Positions 1 to 8,215 are shown, counted from the first letter of the stretch. The stretch is 54,062 nt of DNA from an uncultured Eubacteriales bacterium (GCA_900545585.1 UQZR01000018.1:1-54062), one strand, 5' to 3'. Program-made: numbers and translations. The notes: a model not told the origin generated them from the letters alone.

Positions 1-179
1 GAAAAGCCCTCGTCCTCGTAGACCAGCACGTTTTCCGCCGCTTCCTCGCCAAAGTGCATGGCGATGTACTGGCGGCACAGCTCGATCTGGTTCTCGATGC
101 TCTCGCCCTTGCCGGTGAACTTGGACTTGCGGGAGTAGATGACGTATTGCTTCGCCTGCGGCTTGCCCTTCATTTTCAT
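1..179 (-). CDS. Large serine recombinase, N-terminal part (runs off left edge)
   Basis: Reading the minus strand from 179 gives 59 residues with the resolvase-type start: a short basic leader, then YSRKS (the Ser is the expected catalytic nucleophile), then SIENQ and a helix with LCRQYI, ending in YEDEGF, where the family continues with S-G. This is the catalytic-domain start of large serine recombinases of the Tn4451/Tn5397/SpoIVCA type; the zinc-ribbon and coiled-coil parts would lie left of the window. Start at 179 is chosen because GAGGTG sits five bases upstream; an in-frame ATG two codons later is less well placed. Such enzymes integrate and excise mobile or developmentally excised elements. 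It diverges from the redox trio at 380 and, with the interrupted sigK at 27.8 kb, may mark the two sides of one element (inference). Confidence 0.85.
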   Translation of the reverse strand, partial: MKMKGKPQAKQYVIYSRKSKFTGKGESIENQIELCRQYIAMHFGEEAAENVLVYEDEGF

Positions 180-316
180 AACGGCACCTCACGTCGTTTC
201 GTAAGCTTGATAGAGAACACGGCCGAAGCCTTGCATCTCCAGCGAGGCGATGATAAAATTCCACCTTGTTCATTATTATCGCAAAAGCAAATAATGTTTG
301 CGCAAAATTTCCGTTC

Positions 317-346
317 TTAACAGAGACTTTAACTCTTTTGTACTAT
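317..346 (+). promoter_or_regulatory. Candidate promoter for the redox trio
   Basis: TTAACA (317-322), an 18-base spacer and TACTAT (341-346) precede the TTG start at 380. The 180-379 gap also holds AT-rich sequence around 265-310, including the palindrome TTTGCGCAAA (297-306), where the divergent recombinase promoter probably lies. The match is moderate. Confidence 0.4.
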
Positions 347-379
347 GATGGCAGCAGAAAACAGGAAGGGTGATGAAAA

Positions 380-523
380 TTGAACCACGGAAAAAAGGCG
401 GCGCAAGTCACGCTGCTGCTGGCGGGAGCCGCCATGCTGTGCTTCGGCGTCTGGCGGGGCGAGGCGGCGTCGGTACTGAGCAAGGCCATCAAATTATGTC
501 TGGAGTGTGTGGGCATTGGGTAA
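380..523 (+). CDS. CD1871A-like CXXC membrane mini-protein
   Basis: A 47-codon frame starting at TTG has a short basic N-terminus, one hydrophobic segment (about residues 9-25) and a C-terminal CLEC motif (Cys40, Cys43) ending in VGIG. Size, single membrane segment and terminal CXXC match the small family named after Clostridioides difficile CD1871A. Those proteins are typically encoded just before a polyferredoxin-like membrane protein and a thioredoxin-fold lipoprotein, exactly the order here. A GGAAGGGTGAT ribosome site sits just upstream of the TTG. The stop overlaps the GTG start of the next gene by 17 bases, implying translational coupling. The likely role is in thiol/electron transfer with its two neighbours; the specific function is unknown. 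Confidence 0.75.
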   Translation: MNHGKKAAQVTLLLAGAAMLCFGVWRGEAASVLSKAIKLCLECVGIG

Positions 524-1445
524 GAAGTTTTCAAATGTATCACAGGCCCTGTCCCGCCTTCGGGGCTGGATACAGGCGGGGGCAGCCCTATTGACCAACC
601 TGCACCTGCCGAATTTCCTCAAGGGCGGACTGTATCAGGGCGCGGGGAAAACCGTCTGTGTGCCGGGGCTGAACTGCTATTCCTGTCCGGCGGCTTCCGG
701 CGCCTGCCCCATCGGAGCGTTTCAGGCAGTGGTAGGCTCGTCCAAATTCAGCTTTTCCTATTACATCACAGGTTTTCTCATTCTGCTGGGAGTTCTGCTG
801 GGGCGCTTTATTTGCGGCTTTCTGTGTCCCTTCGGCTGGTTTCAGGAGCTGCTGCATAAGATCCCCACAAAGAAGCTCTCCACAAAGAAGCTGAAGCCCT
901 TGACATACCTGAAGTACGCCGTTCTGCTGGTGATGGTCTTTCTGCTGCCGGCATTCCTTGTGAACGACGTGGGCATGGGCGACCCCTTCTTCTGCAAGTA
1001 CCTCTGCCCCCAGGGCGTGCTGGAGGGCGCCATTCCGCTGTCCCTTGCCAATTCCGGCATCCGGGCGGCGCTGGGCAGCCTGTTTACCTGGAAATTCAGT
1101 ATTCTGCTGGCAGTGATCGTACTGAGTATCGTATTTTACCGGCCCTTCTGCAAGTGGCTGTGCCCGCTGGGTGCGTTTTACGCGCTGTTCAACAGGGTAT
1201 CTCTGTTCCAGATGAAGGTAGACAGGAGCAAATGCGTCTCCTGCGGGAAATGCGCCAAGGCCTGCAAAATGGATGTGGACGTGACAAAGACGCCCAACCA
1301 TACCGAGTGCATCCGTTGTGGGATGTGCGTCCGCGCCTGTCCTACCAGCGCCGTCAGCTTCCGCTACGGCTTTGGAGACGGTAAAAAAGAACCTGCAAAT
1401 GAATTAAAAACGGCAAATGAATTAAAAACGGAGGAAACAAAATGA
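507..1445 (+). CDS. Polyferredoxin-like membrane protein with two 4Fe-4S clusters (NapH/CcoG type)
   Basis: A 312-residue membrane protein of the NapH/NosR-like 4Fe-4S family. Near the N-terminus it has a CVPGLNCYSC-SGACP cysteine cluster. Hydrophobic helices follow, with CGFLCP, CKYLCP and CKWLCP motifs at membrane edges, and two classical ferredoxin motifs lie near the C-terminus (CVSCGKCAKAC and CIRCGMCVRACP). This layout suits moving electrons across the membrane to an extracytoplasmic thiol partner, which fits the thioredoxin-like lipoprotein encoded next with an ATGA overlap. The GTG start at 507 overlaps the preceding gene; TTG at 516 is an alternative. The C-terminal tail contains a perfect duplicated 18-base unit (ANELKT twice), probably recent slippage. 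Confidence 0.85.
   Translation: MWALGKKFSNVSQALSRLRGWIQAGAALLTNLHLPNFLKGGLYQGAGKTVCVPGLNCYSCPAASGACPIGAFQAVVGSSKFSFSYYITGFLILLGVLLGRFICGFLCPFGWFQELLHKIPTKKLSTKKLKPLTYLKYAVLLVMVFLLPAFLVNDVGMGDPFFCKYLCPQGVLEGAIPLSLANSGIRAALGSLFTWKFSILLAVIVLSIVFYRPFCKWLCPLGAFYALFNRVSLFQMKVDRSKCVSCGKCAKACKMDVDVTKTPNHTECIRCGMCVRACPTSAVSFRYGFGDGKKEPANELKTANELKTEETK
1395..1430 (+). repeat. Two perfect tandem copies of an 18-bp unit
   Basis: Positions 1395-1412 and 1413-1430 are identical (GCAAATGAATTAAAAACG). They add six residues (ANELKT) twice to the hydrophilic tail of the polyferredoxin-like protein. Being a multiple of three, copy-number change would keep the frame. Confidence 0.9.
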
Positions 1446-2386
1446 ACGCAAAGAAAATCATCACACTGCTGCTGGCGCTGGTGCTGGCCGCCGGTACGGT
1501 CGCCTGCGGCGCGAAGCAAGCGGAGAGGAATGAGGACACGGACAAGGAGCCGCAGACCGCCGAGGAGGCGGCAGCGCTGTACGATGAGCTGATGGCACAG
1601 GAGAACGCCATCCAGGCAGAGAACACCGAGCTGTGGGAGAAGCTCTTTCTGTCCGCCGACAAGGGCATGGCCACGACGGAGAACGGCAAAAACTACGGCG
1701 AATTTCTGCTGAGCACCATTGAAGCCGCCAAGGAGCAGTTCACCGACGAGGAGTACGAGCTGCTGAAGGAAAAAGCCACGGAAATCAAAAATATCGAGGA
1801 CCGGCTGGCCGCATTGGAGGAAAAATTCCCCAGCTTATCCGGGACGCCCGCAGAGGATGGCGGCATGAGCGTACCGGCGGGCAGCGACATGACCACGCCG
1901 CCCGATGACGGCAGCACCGCGCAGAAGTTCCCCGCCTTTACCGGCAAGGATCTGGACGGAAACGATGTGGACAGCAGCACTCTGTTTTCCGGCAACGCCG
2001 TCACCGTTGTGAATTTTTGGTTTACCACCTGCAATCCCTGCGTAGGGGAGCTTGGCGAGTTGGATGCGCTGAACAAGGAGCTTGCGGAGAAGGGCGGCGC
2101 CCTCATCGGCGTCAACACCTTCACGCTGGACGGCGATGAGTCAGCGATCGCGGAGGCGAAGGATGTGCTTGCCAAGAAGGGCGCCACCTATCAGAACGTG
2201 TATTTTGCTTCCGATGGAGAGGCAGGCAAGTTCACCGCCAGCATCTTTGCATACCCTACCACCTATGTGGTTGACCGCAACGGCAATATCGTGGGCGATC
2301 CCATCGTGGGTGCTGTTACGGAAAAGAATCAGGCGGAGGCGCTGCAAGCCCAAATCGACAAGGCGCTGGCCGCCGATAGGGGCTGA
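1442..2386 (+). CDS. TlpA/ResA-like thioredoxin-fold lipoprotein
   Basis: A 314-residue exported protein with a lipoprotein signal (hydrophobic stretch, then TVAC with Cys22). A charged, Glu-rich, probably helical segment spans about residues 35-130, followed by a Pro/Gly linker and a C-terminal thioredoxin fold from about 163. The redox motif is CNPC (Cys197, Cys200), preceded by VNFWFTT as in TlpA/ResA proteins, and the cis-Pro motif AYPTTYVVD is present. It probably reduces or exchanges disulfides outside the membrane, drawing electrons from the polyferredoxin-like protein whose stop codon overlaps its start (ATGA). It is the last gene of the trio. The long helical insert before the thioredoxin domain is not typical of ResA and may be a partner-binding arm. 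Confidence 0.85.
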   Translation: MNAKKIITLLLALVLAAGTVACGAKQAERNEDTDKEPQTAEEAAALYDELMAQENAIQAENTELWEKLFLSADKGMATTENGKNYGEFLLSTIEAAKEQFTDEEYELLKEKATEIKNIEDRLAALEEKFPSLSGTPAEDGGMSVPAGSDMTTPPDDGSTAQKFPAFTGKDLDGNDVDSSTLFSGNAVTVVNFWFTTCNPCVGELGELDALNKELAEKGGALIGVNTFTLDGDESAIAEAKDVLAKKGATYQNVYFASDGEAGKFTASIFAYPTTYVVDRNGNIVGDPIVGAVTEKNQAEALQAQIDKALAADRG

Positions 2387-2420
2387 CAAACAAAGGTATC
2401 TCCGCAAGGAGGAATACGCG

Positions 2421-2459
2421 CCATAAGGCGGCGGACATCACCTGTCCGCCGCCTTATGG
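2421..2459. terminator. 17-bp perfect hairpin between convergent genes
   Basis: Arms 2421-2437 and 2443-2459 are perfect complements around a 5-base loop, between the plus-strand redox trio and the convergent pilin-like gene. It lacks a strong T run on either side, so termination is likely but the structure is atypical. Confidence 0.65.
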
Positions 2460-2514
2460 CTATTTAAGATGAAGTGTTTGCAGATCGGTCTCAGACGAAC
2501 TGCGTGTCGATCGA

Positions 2515-3639
2515 TCAGCCGTTTTTACGCTTGATGACCAGCGCGGTTCCGGTCAGCGACAGCAGGGCGTTTACGCCGTACAGCGCCATGCCGGCGTCAA
2601 AGGTCTTGGGAGAGGAAGTCGGCTTCTCATCGGGGGTAGTATGAGAGGAGCCGCTGCGGGTATAAATATTCTCAAAGGTCATCTTGCCTACCGCATCGGC
2701 ATTGTTGATCGCATCATAAAAATCCCCATTGTCTGTTGTCTCCATCCTGGCAGGGAAGATTTCTCCTTCGGAGCTCACAAACCACACCGCATCGGAATAC
2801 GTCCATTTCGGAAGGCCATCGTTCACCTCACGGACGTAGAAGCCCTCGCTGACAAACTCACTGACCTTCCCCGCCGGGCCGCTGATGATCAGCTTGCCGT
2901 CATAGTCGCCCGCACCGTTAGTGGTGACGGCAGCGGTGTACTTCACATCCGTGTAATAGGACAAGTCATGGGCATTCACGTCACACACCGCGATCGTAAA
3001 GTCCGTCTTGCCGGGACCGGCATGGCCGCCCAGCTTCACCGTCTTGGTGAAGGGAACCTCAACGGTAGTAAGATTCTCGGTATAGATGTTCGTGAATTTA
3101 GCCGACTCTCTTGCATCAGTCCCAGCCAGATAGACATCCAGATCCATATCCCTGTATCCGATGTCATATGTGAAGACCAATTCATAGCTTTTAGTAGAAT
3201 ACTCCCATCCCGCCTTGCCGTCGTTCTGCTCTGTCAGAAGGAAGACCTTTCTATACCGGACAATCTCCTCACTGCCCGAATTTCTGCTGGGATTCCAGTG
3301 GTGCTCGGCAAAGTCAGACGCCGGAAGCTTAAATCTAAGGGTCTTTTCAACCGTATTGCCAGTAGCGGTAGATATCGTCAGGTCATCCAGCAATTCGATG
3401 CCATAGTAGGCAAGGTCATGCTTTGTTTCCCCCTCGTTTACCACATCCTCCAATACAAATTTGAAGGTTTCCGCGGGAGGCGCTACATCGCCCGTTTGCT
3501 CCACCATTTTCGTAACGGTAAGTTCCAAATTGACCGTGTCGGTGGGTACCACCTCCGCCGCCCATGCGGTGGCGGTCAGCCCCAGTGCCATAACCAGGGC
3601 CAACAGCAGGGCGAATAAGGTTTTTCTGCTTCTCTTCAT
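2515..3639 (-). CDS. Pilin-like surface protein with variant sorting motif
   Basis: A 374-residue secreted protein. The signal peptide ends near AWA-AE. Two Spy0128/FctA-like modules follow, each closing on the F-x-N-x-Y type motif (KFTNIY, TFENIY) found where isopeptide-bonded pilin domains end. The C-terminus reads SPKTFDAG, a hydrophobic helix and KRKNG, the layout of a sortase signal, but Phe replaces the Gly expected after SPKT. Start 3639 is preferred because GGAGG lies seven bases upstream; an ATG at 3654 falls on that site. It is the last gene of the long minus-strand run. Another SPKTG protein lies at 18309; no sortase is in the window. It could be a shaft or tip subunit retained by its helix; anchoring is uncertain. 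Confidence 0.75.
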   Translation of the reverse strand: MKRSRKTLFALLLALVMALGLTATAWAAEVVPTDTVNLELTVTKMVEQTGDVAPPAETFKFVLEDVVNEGETKHDLAYYGIELLDDLTISTATGNTVEKTLRFKLPASDFAEHHWNPSRNSGSEEIVRYRKVFLLTEQNDGKAGWEYSTKSYELVFTYDIGYRDMDLDVYLAGTDARESAKFTNIYTENLTTVEVPFTKTVKLGGHAGPGKTDFTIAVCDVNAHDLSYYTDVKYTAAVTTNGAGDYDGKLIISGPAGKVSEFVSEGFYVREVNDGLPKWTYSDAVWFVSSEGEIFPARMETTDNGDFYDAINNADAVGKMTFENIYTRSGSSHTTPDEKPTSSPKTFDAGMALYGVNALLSLTGTALVIKRKNG

Positions 3640-3653
3640 GTGTTTTACCTCCA

Positions 3654-3758
3654 TTATTCGTCGTTATTTTTCCGGCGCGCTCCGCGCCAAGTGAACAAAG
3701 CCAGGGCCGCCAGCGTGATTCCAAGGATCACCGCCAGCCCTTTCCAGCATTTACGCAT
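3654..3758 (-). CDS. Small single-span membrane protein (34 aa)
   Basis: A 34-codon frame starts at ATG 3758 with GGAG eight bases upstream. It encodes a basic start (MRKCWK), one hydrophobic helix (about residues 8-23, LAVILGITLAALALF) and a charged tail (WRGARRKNNDE). Its stop lies immediately before the ribosome binding site of the pilin-like gene, and its start is about 35 bases after the upstream lipoprotein gene, so it sits neatly in the operon. No family is recognised. The spacing and composition make it more likely real than chance. Confidence 0.5.
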   Translation of the reverse strand: MRKCWKGLAVILGITLAALALFTWRGARRKNNDE

Positions 3759-3792
3759 GGCATCGTCTCCTTCCCGTGTTCACGCACGCGCA

Positions 3793-4980
3793 TCACCCCC
3801 ACTGGGGATAGAAATAAAGTACCGTGTCCGGCTCTATCTGAACGGGCAGATAGGAGCCGTGCTGTCCCTTGTCGATGGACAGATAGGTGTAGTCCTCAAA
3901 GGCCATGGGAACCTGCACGATGAAGCCATCGTGGATGATCCGTTCCGTCTCGCCGGGCGTGTATCTCTTGCCGCCGGTGCGGGTCAGATCCAGCATAATC
4001 ACACCGGAGTATTCCCCGTTGCCGGTCAGTCCCCAGTCGCCTGTATAGACCTCCTCCGGTGTGGCGAAGTCGCTTTCGTACCACCAGGTGAAGGTCGCCG
4101 TGCCCCAATCGCCCTCCTGGCTGCTGTTGGCGTGCAGCTCCAGAGTGGCCAGAGCGGGCTTATCCGTATTGCCCTGCCACGCCCATATCTCCTGCGTCAG
4201 CTGGGAGCCTGTGGGGCACGTCCAGCCGATGTCGCTGCCGAAGCCGTCGTTCCCCTCCTGCGAGTAAAAGGTGAAGTCATAGGCCAGCTTCCGGTCGTTC
4301 TCATAGTCGTAGGGCAGCGCCACGATTCCGGGGATGGGATACCAGCTCAGGGTATCGGGATGACTGTCGGTCAAAAGCAGCTCCGTGGTATCGGTGGGGA
4401 CAGTCCCCAGATCGTTGGAGACGAACAGCAGGATCGGGTCGCCGCTCTCGCTGCGGTAGAGCACCTCAAGGGTCTCGTAGCCGCCCTTCGCCTCGTTCCA
4501 CCGGACGCGGTTCACCACCACGGTGGCGTTGGGGTCACGGGGCACCACGCAGAACAGGCTTCCGCTGTCGCCCACCACCCGCTCCTGCGGGATATTCCGA
4601 ACAAAGGTATACTGGGCGCACAGCCCCGGCGCCGTATCGTTGATCCAGTCCCGCAGCGGGATCGCCAGATCACTCAGATCTCCGTCAATATCGCCGATGT
4701 AGGCCACTGCGAAGCGCTCGTCCTGCTGCCGTTCATCCAGCTCCTGCCGCAGCAGGTCCAGAGAGTCATCGTAGGCCCCCGGCTCGCCGCCGTCCATACC
4801 GTCACCGTCCGTACCGCCTCCGTCAGGCGTATTCCCGCCGGTCGGCGCATTCCCGTCGTTGATGTTGATCGTCCCCACACCGGGTATCTCCACCTGACAG
4901 GCTGTCAGCGACAGCGTCATGGCCAAGGCCAGCAGCGCCGCTGCAAGAAGCCTGACCAGTTTCTTCCCATTGTTACGCAT
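3793..4980 (-). CDS. Lipoprotein, paralogue of the upstream gene
   Basis: A 395-residue lipoprotein: basic start, hydrophobic segment, LTAC lipobox, then a Gly/Asp-rich low-complexity linker and a folded domain of about 320 residues. It is clearly homologous along its length to the protein encoded at 5012-6175; shared blocks include LCAQY-FVRNIP-ERVVG, GSLFCVVPRDPNA, VLYRSESG-PIL, GIVALPY and TFTWWY. It therefore arose by tandem duplication. Function is unknown. The C-terminal part (TFTWWY, GDWGL, GEY) has the look of a small beta-barrel. It lies in the operon between that paralogue and the small membrane protein. Confidence 0.8.
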   Translation of the reverse strand: MRNNGKKLVRLLAAALLALAMTLSLTACQVEIPGVGTININDGNAPTGGNTPDGGGTDGDGMDGGEPGAYDDSLDLLRQELDERQQDERFAVAYIGDIDGDLSDLAIPLRDWINDTAPGLCAQYTFVRNIPQERVVGDSGSLFCVVPRDPNATVVVNRVRWNEAKGGYETLEVLYRSESGDPILLFVSNDLGTVPTDTTELLLTDSHPDTLSWYPIPGIVALPYDYENDRKLAYDFTFYSQEGNDGFGSDIGWTCPTGSQLTQEIWAWQGNTDKPALATLELHANSSQEGDWGTATFTWWYESDFATPEEVYTGDWGLTGNGEYSGVIMLDLTRTGGKRYTPGETERIIHDGFIVQVPMAFEDYTYLSIDKGQHGSYLPVQIEPDTVLYFYPQWG

Positions 4981-5011
4981 GGGTCGCCTCCTTCCTGCGT
5001 TTTGTTGTCAC

Positions 5012-6175
5012 TTATCCCTGTGCGGGGTTAAACATGAGAAGCTCGTAGGGGAACTGCTGGATGGGGAACCCGTAGGCGCCGCCTCCGCCGCTCACATTCA
5101 GCACCGGGAAGACATCGAAGGCCGCGGGTACCTGCACAGGGAACATACCCGACACCGTGGTGGGCGGCTCGCCCTTCGTATACTGCCGGCCGCCGCTGCG
5201 GGTCATGGTCAGATCTATATACTCTCCGCTGTCCGTCAGGGACCAGCTGCCCTCATAGATCTCCTGCGGATCGCCGTAGTCCTTGGTATACCACCATGTG
5301 AAGGTGATCTGCCCCGGCTCCGCGCCGCTGCCCTGTGTCAGGGACATGGTGGCCATGGCGGGCTGCTCCGCAAGATCGCCCTGCCACGTCCAGACGTGCG
5401 CGGCCAGCTGCTCCGCCGTAGGGGCCGTCCACATGCCGTCGTCGCCCACATCGCCGCCATCCATGCTGTCGTTTCCGGTGTAAACGGTAAAGTCGTAACC
5501 CAGCTCACGGCCGTCCTCAGAAGAGTAGGGCAGCGCCACTATACCGTAATAGGGATACCACTTCAGCGGCTCCTCCCCGCTGTTGGTCACGATCACCTCG
5601 GTGTCGGGATCGATAGACTCCCCCATGTCGGCGCAGGCAAACACCAGGATCGGCTCACCGCTCTCACTGCGGTAGAGCACCTCGACGTTGTCATAGCCGC
5701 CCGTCTTCTCGTTCCATTGGATGCGGTTCACCGCCACAGACGCATTGGGATCACGGGGCACCACGCAGAACAGGCTGCCGCCGCTGCCCACCACCCGTTC
5801 ACGGGGAATATTCCGGACGAAAGGATACTGGGCACACAGCTCCGGTGCCGCTTCACTCACCCACTCCTGTATTGGAAGCTCAAAATCGTCCGGACCGCCT
5901 GCCGCGCTGCTGATGTAGGCCACCGCGAAGATATAGTCCGGCACCTCTGCCATATTCTTCCGCAGCAGGGTAAGGGAGTCGTCATTGTCGTTTCCCGTAT
6001 GGATCGTATGATCACTGCCCATATCGTCGCCCGTATTGCCGCCTGTGTTGCTGCCTGTGTTGCTGCCGTCGTTGATATTCACGGTTCCAATGCCGGGAAT
6101 TTCTATCTGGCAGGCTGTCAGCGATACCATCATCGCCAGAGCCAGCAGCAGACAGAGAATGGGGTTCTTTTTCAT
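5012..6175 (-). CDS. Lipoprotein, paralogue of the downstream gene
   Basis: A 387-residue lipoprotein. Start 6175 is chosen because AGGAGG lies five bases upstream and the protein then opens with a proper signal (MKKN, hydrophobic run, LTAC). Upstream in-frame starts would bury the signal. The lipid-modified Cys is followed by QIEIPGIGTVNINDG, almost the same as in the paralogue at 3793, then an Asn/Gly/Asp linker and the same extracytoplasmic domain. No enzyme motif is evident. The neighbour upstream is the TPM-domain protein (26 bases away), so both paralogues are probably co-expressed with the YdjGHI-like set and exposed outside the membrane. Confidence 0.8.
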   Translation of the reverse strand: MKKNPILCLLLALAMMVSLTACQIEIPGIGTVNINDGSNTGSNTGGNTGDDMGSDHTIHTGNDNDDSLTLLRKNMAEVPDYIFAVAYISSAAGGPDDFELPIQEWVSEAAPELCAQYPFVRNIPRERVVGSGGSLFCVVPRDPNASVAVNRIQWNEKTGGYDNVEVLYRSESGEPILVFACADMGESIDPDTEVIVTNSGEEPLKWYPYYGIVALPYSSEDGRELGYDFTVYTGNDSMDGGDVGDDGMWTAPTAEQLAAHVWTWQGDLAEQPAMATMSLTQGSGAEPGQITFTWWYTKDYGDPQEIYEGSWSLTDSGEYIDLTMTRSGGRQYTKGEPPTTVSGMFPVQVPAAFDVFPVLNVSGGGGAYGFPIQQFPYELLMFNPAQG

Positions 6176-6200
6176 CGCTTCCTCCTTCCGCCGCGTAGTA

Positions 6201-6977
6201 CTAGTACTTACCGCTGGAGCCGGAGCCGCCGCCTCCGGAGTGGCTGGTGCTGCTGTCGCTGTCGCTGGAAATTTTCCGGCGGGTCTCAGTGGTGTGGGTA
6301 TAGTGGTCATACTGCTCCGTCAGATTGAGGCCCTCGGCGGTCACATAGGCGTCCGCCTCCGCGCCCTGACGAACGGACTTCATTTTTGCCTTCAGCATCA
6401 GGCACACCAGCAGCGCCAACCCCAATCCGATGCCCAGTGCCAGAGGCAGCACCTTGATCAGCGGCTTGCGGACAGGATGTCCCTGGGCGGCCCGCTCAAA
6501 GAAGTCGGCGCAGGTGGACAGATAATCCTCATAGCCGCCTCGATAGTCGTCATCGGCAAAGTCGTCCAGAAAGGCGTCCTCCAACAGCGTTCGGGCATAT
6601 TTGCCCACCATGCTGTTGGCATAACCGTCCCGGATGTACAGGCCGTAATCTCTGCCCCATGTGCTTTGCAGGAGCAGGATGCCGTCCCGGCCTTCTCCGA
6701 TACCAAAGTCGTTTTCATTATAGATATTGGCCGCCGCGTCGTAGGGATCGCTGCCGTAGTCCTCGTAGTCTTCCACGGTGACGATATACACGGCGCATCT
6801 ATACCGCCATGAGATCTCATCGGCCAGCATCTCCAGCTCCAGCCACTCGTCCTCGTTCAGCAGGCCCGCCGTGTCGTAAATGAAGATGTCATCCTCGGTC
6901 TGCTCCGCCCACGCGGGAACCATCATCGTCAGCACCGCCAGCAGGGCCAGCAGACATGTCAGAATTCTTTTTTTCAT
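6201..6977 (-). CDS. TPM-domain membrane protein (YdjH-like)
   Basis: A 258-residue protein with a cleavable signal (ending AWA-EQ), a TPM domain of about 140 residues beginning at IFIYDTAGLLNEDE (compare the D-x-A-x-L-L start of TPM proteins), one transmembrane helix (about 177-197, LPLALGIGLGLALLVCLML) and a cytoplasmic tail ending in a Ser/Gly-rich stretch. That tail composition is typical of YgcG/YdjH-type TPM proteins. The next gene upstream is the zinc-ribbon protein at 6992, 14 bases away. In Bacillus subtilis the equivalent YdjG, YdjH and YdjI are made with PspA and form a membrane complex, so a related envelope role is likely. The biochemical activity of the TPM domain here is unknown. 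Confidence 0.8.
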   Translation of the reverse strand: MKKRILTCLLALLAVLTMMVPAWAEQTEDDIFIYDTAGLLNEDEWLELEMLADEISWRYRCAVYIVTVEDYEDYGSDPYDAAANIYNENDFGIGEGRDGILLLQSTWGRDYGLYIRDGYANSMVGKYARTLLEDAFLDDFADDDYRGGYEDYLSTCADFFERAAQGHPVRKPLIKVLPLALGIGLGLALLVCLMLKAKMKSVRQGAEADAYVTAEGLNLTEQYDHYTHTTETRRKISSDSDSSTSHSGGGGSGSSGKY

Positions 6978-6991
6978 CTCAGCCGCCCTCC

Positions 6992-8131
6992 TTACATCAG
7001 CATCAGTATTGCCGCCGCGATGGCACTCACCGGTGCGGCAATGGCGGCGAAGATGGCCCAGAATTTACCCATATCCGTAGGCAGATCGCCCACCAGCTTT
7101 CCGGTCTGGCCGTTCATGGCAAAGAGGAAATCCTTGCCGTTCCACTTAGTGTGCAGCATCCAGACGGGCAGCAGGGCATAATGCACCTTGCCGCGGCGCA
7201 GCCGGATATCCTTGTCCTTGGTGATGCAGGCGTCGTACTGCGTAGTGGTGCGGCGCAGCGCGCCCTCCAGCGAGGCGGCGCAGCGTCCGTCCGCCCGCTC
7301 GCAGCTCTGTTCCACCGTTACATCGTACTTATCCGCCAGAAAACCCGGCAGATACGCCGTAGAGAAGGCACGCAGCTCCTTGTAATCGTAAGGCTCGATA
7401 GAGTCCATGTGGTCGTCAGGCATCTTACTGGACGCGTCCACCGGTACCTTTTCAAAGGAAATGGAGCCGCCGCGGCGCACGTCATAGTGTTCCGTCTCGG
7501 TGACCTCGTAGTCGCCGCTTTCGTAGACGTGGGTGATATGACCCTCGTAGTCCACGGTGCCCTCTGCCTGTCCGTCAAACATCCAGAAGGGGACATACAC
7601 GCCCTTGATCTCCTCAATATGATTGCCATTGGTGAACGCTTTTGGCAGCAGGGGCTTGCCCTTATAGTGGTTCTTCAGGGCGGCCACGGCATCCTCCTTG
7701 CTGAGCTTGAAGGGCAGGACGAAGTCCGGCTTCAGCGCACCGCTGAACTGGCCCGGAACCACGGTGGGATTGCCGCAATAGGGGCAGGAGGTGGCGGCGG
7801 TGGAGGCGTCGCAGATCAGCTCCGCGCCGCAGCTGGGGCAGGAATAGGCCTTCATGCCGTCGGCCTCCGCGCCCCAGTCGCTGTTGAGGCTGGAGGTATC
7901 CCAGCCCTGGGACTCCATCTCCGCCATTTTCTGGCGGTTCTGTTCCGCCTTGGCGTTAGCCTGCTCCGTGGCGGCCACGGCCTTGGCCTCTTTCTCCGCG
8001 TACAGAGCTTCGATCTGCGCCACGTCATATTTCGCACCGCAGAAATCACATTCCAGCATACCGGAGGCGCCTGCAAAGTGCAGGGGGCCGGTACATGCCG
8101 GGCATTTATAGTTGGTAATTTGGGATGCCAT
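6992..8131 (-). CDS. Zinc-ribbon membrane protein (YdjG-like)
   Basis: A 379-residue protein with two zinc ribbons at the N-terminal side: CPAC...CDFC (about 10-32) and CPSC...CPYC (about 98-119), separated by a Glu/Ala/Lys-rich helix. A conserved middle domain (LPFKLSKEDA, YVPFWMFDGQ, ALLPVWMLHTKW) follows, and a single C-terminal membrane helix (about 355-379). This is the arrangement of the TFIIB-type zinc-ribbon proteins exemplified by B. subtilis YdjG, usually encoded with TPM and SPFH proteins, as here (6201 and 10135). The similarity to PriA-style zinc ribbons is superficial; there is no helicase. AAAGGAG lies just upstream of the start. Confidence 0.8.
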   Translation of the reverse strand: MASQITNYKCPACTGPLHFAGASGMLECDFCGAKYDVAQIEALYAEKEAKAVAATEQANAKAEQNRQKMAEMESQGWDTSSLNSDWGAEADGMKAYSCPSCGAELICDASTAATSCPYCGNPTVVPGQFSGALKPDFVLPFKLSKEDAVAALKNHYKGKPLLPKAFTNGNHIEEIKGVYVPFWMFDGQAEGTVDYEGHITHVYESGDYEVTETEHYDVRRGGSISFEKVPVDASSKMPDDHMDSIEPYDYKELRAFSTAYLPGFLADKYDVTVEQSCERADGRCAASLEGALRRTTTQYDACITKDKDIRLRRGKVHYALLPVWMLHTKWNGKDFLFAMNGQTGKLVGDLPTDMGKFWAIFAAIAAPVSAIAAAILMLM

Positions 8132-8149
8132 GATTCTCTCCTTTCCGCT

Positions 8150-8176
8150 ACGGGAGCGGCTTTGGGCCGCTCCCGT
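8150..8176. other. Intercistronic 11-bp hairpin
   Basis: ACGGGAGCGGC (8150-8160) and its exact complement (8166-8176) flank a five-base loop, directly upstream of the ribosome site of the zinc-ribbon gene starting at 8131. There is no T run. It could stabilise or separate the mRNA segments rather than terminate. Confidence 0.6.
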
Positions 8177-8215
8177 GGAAAATGGCGTTCAGATAATACG
8201 GTCAGCCAGTGTCGA

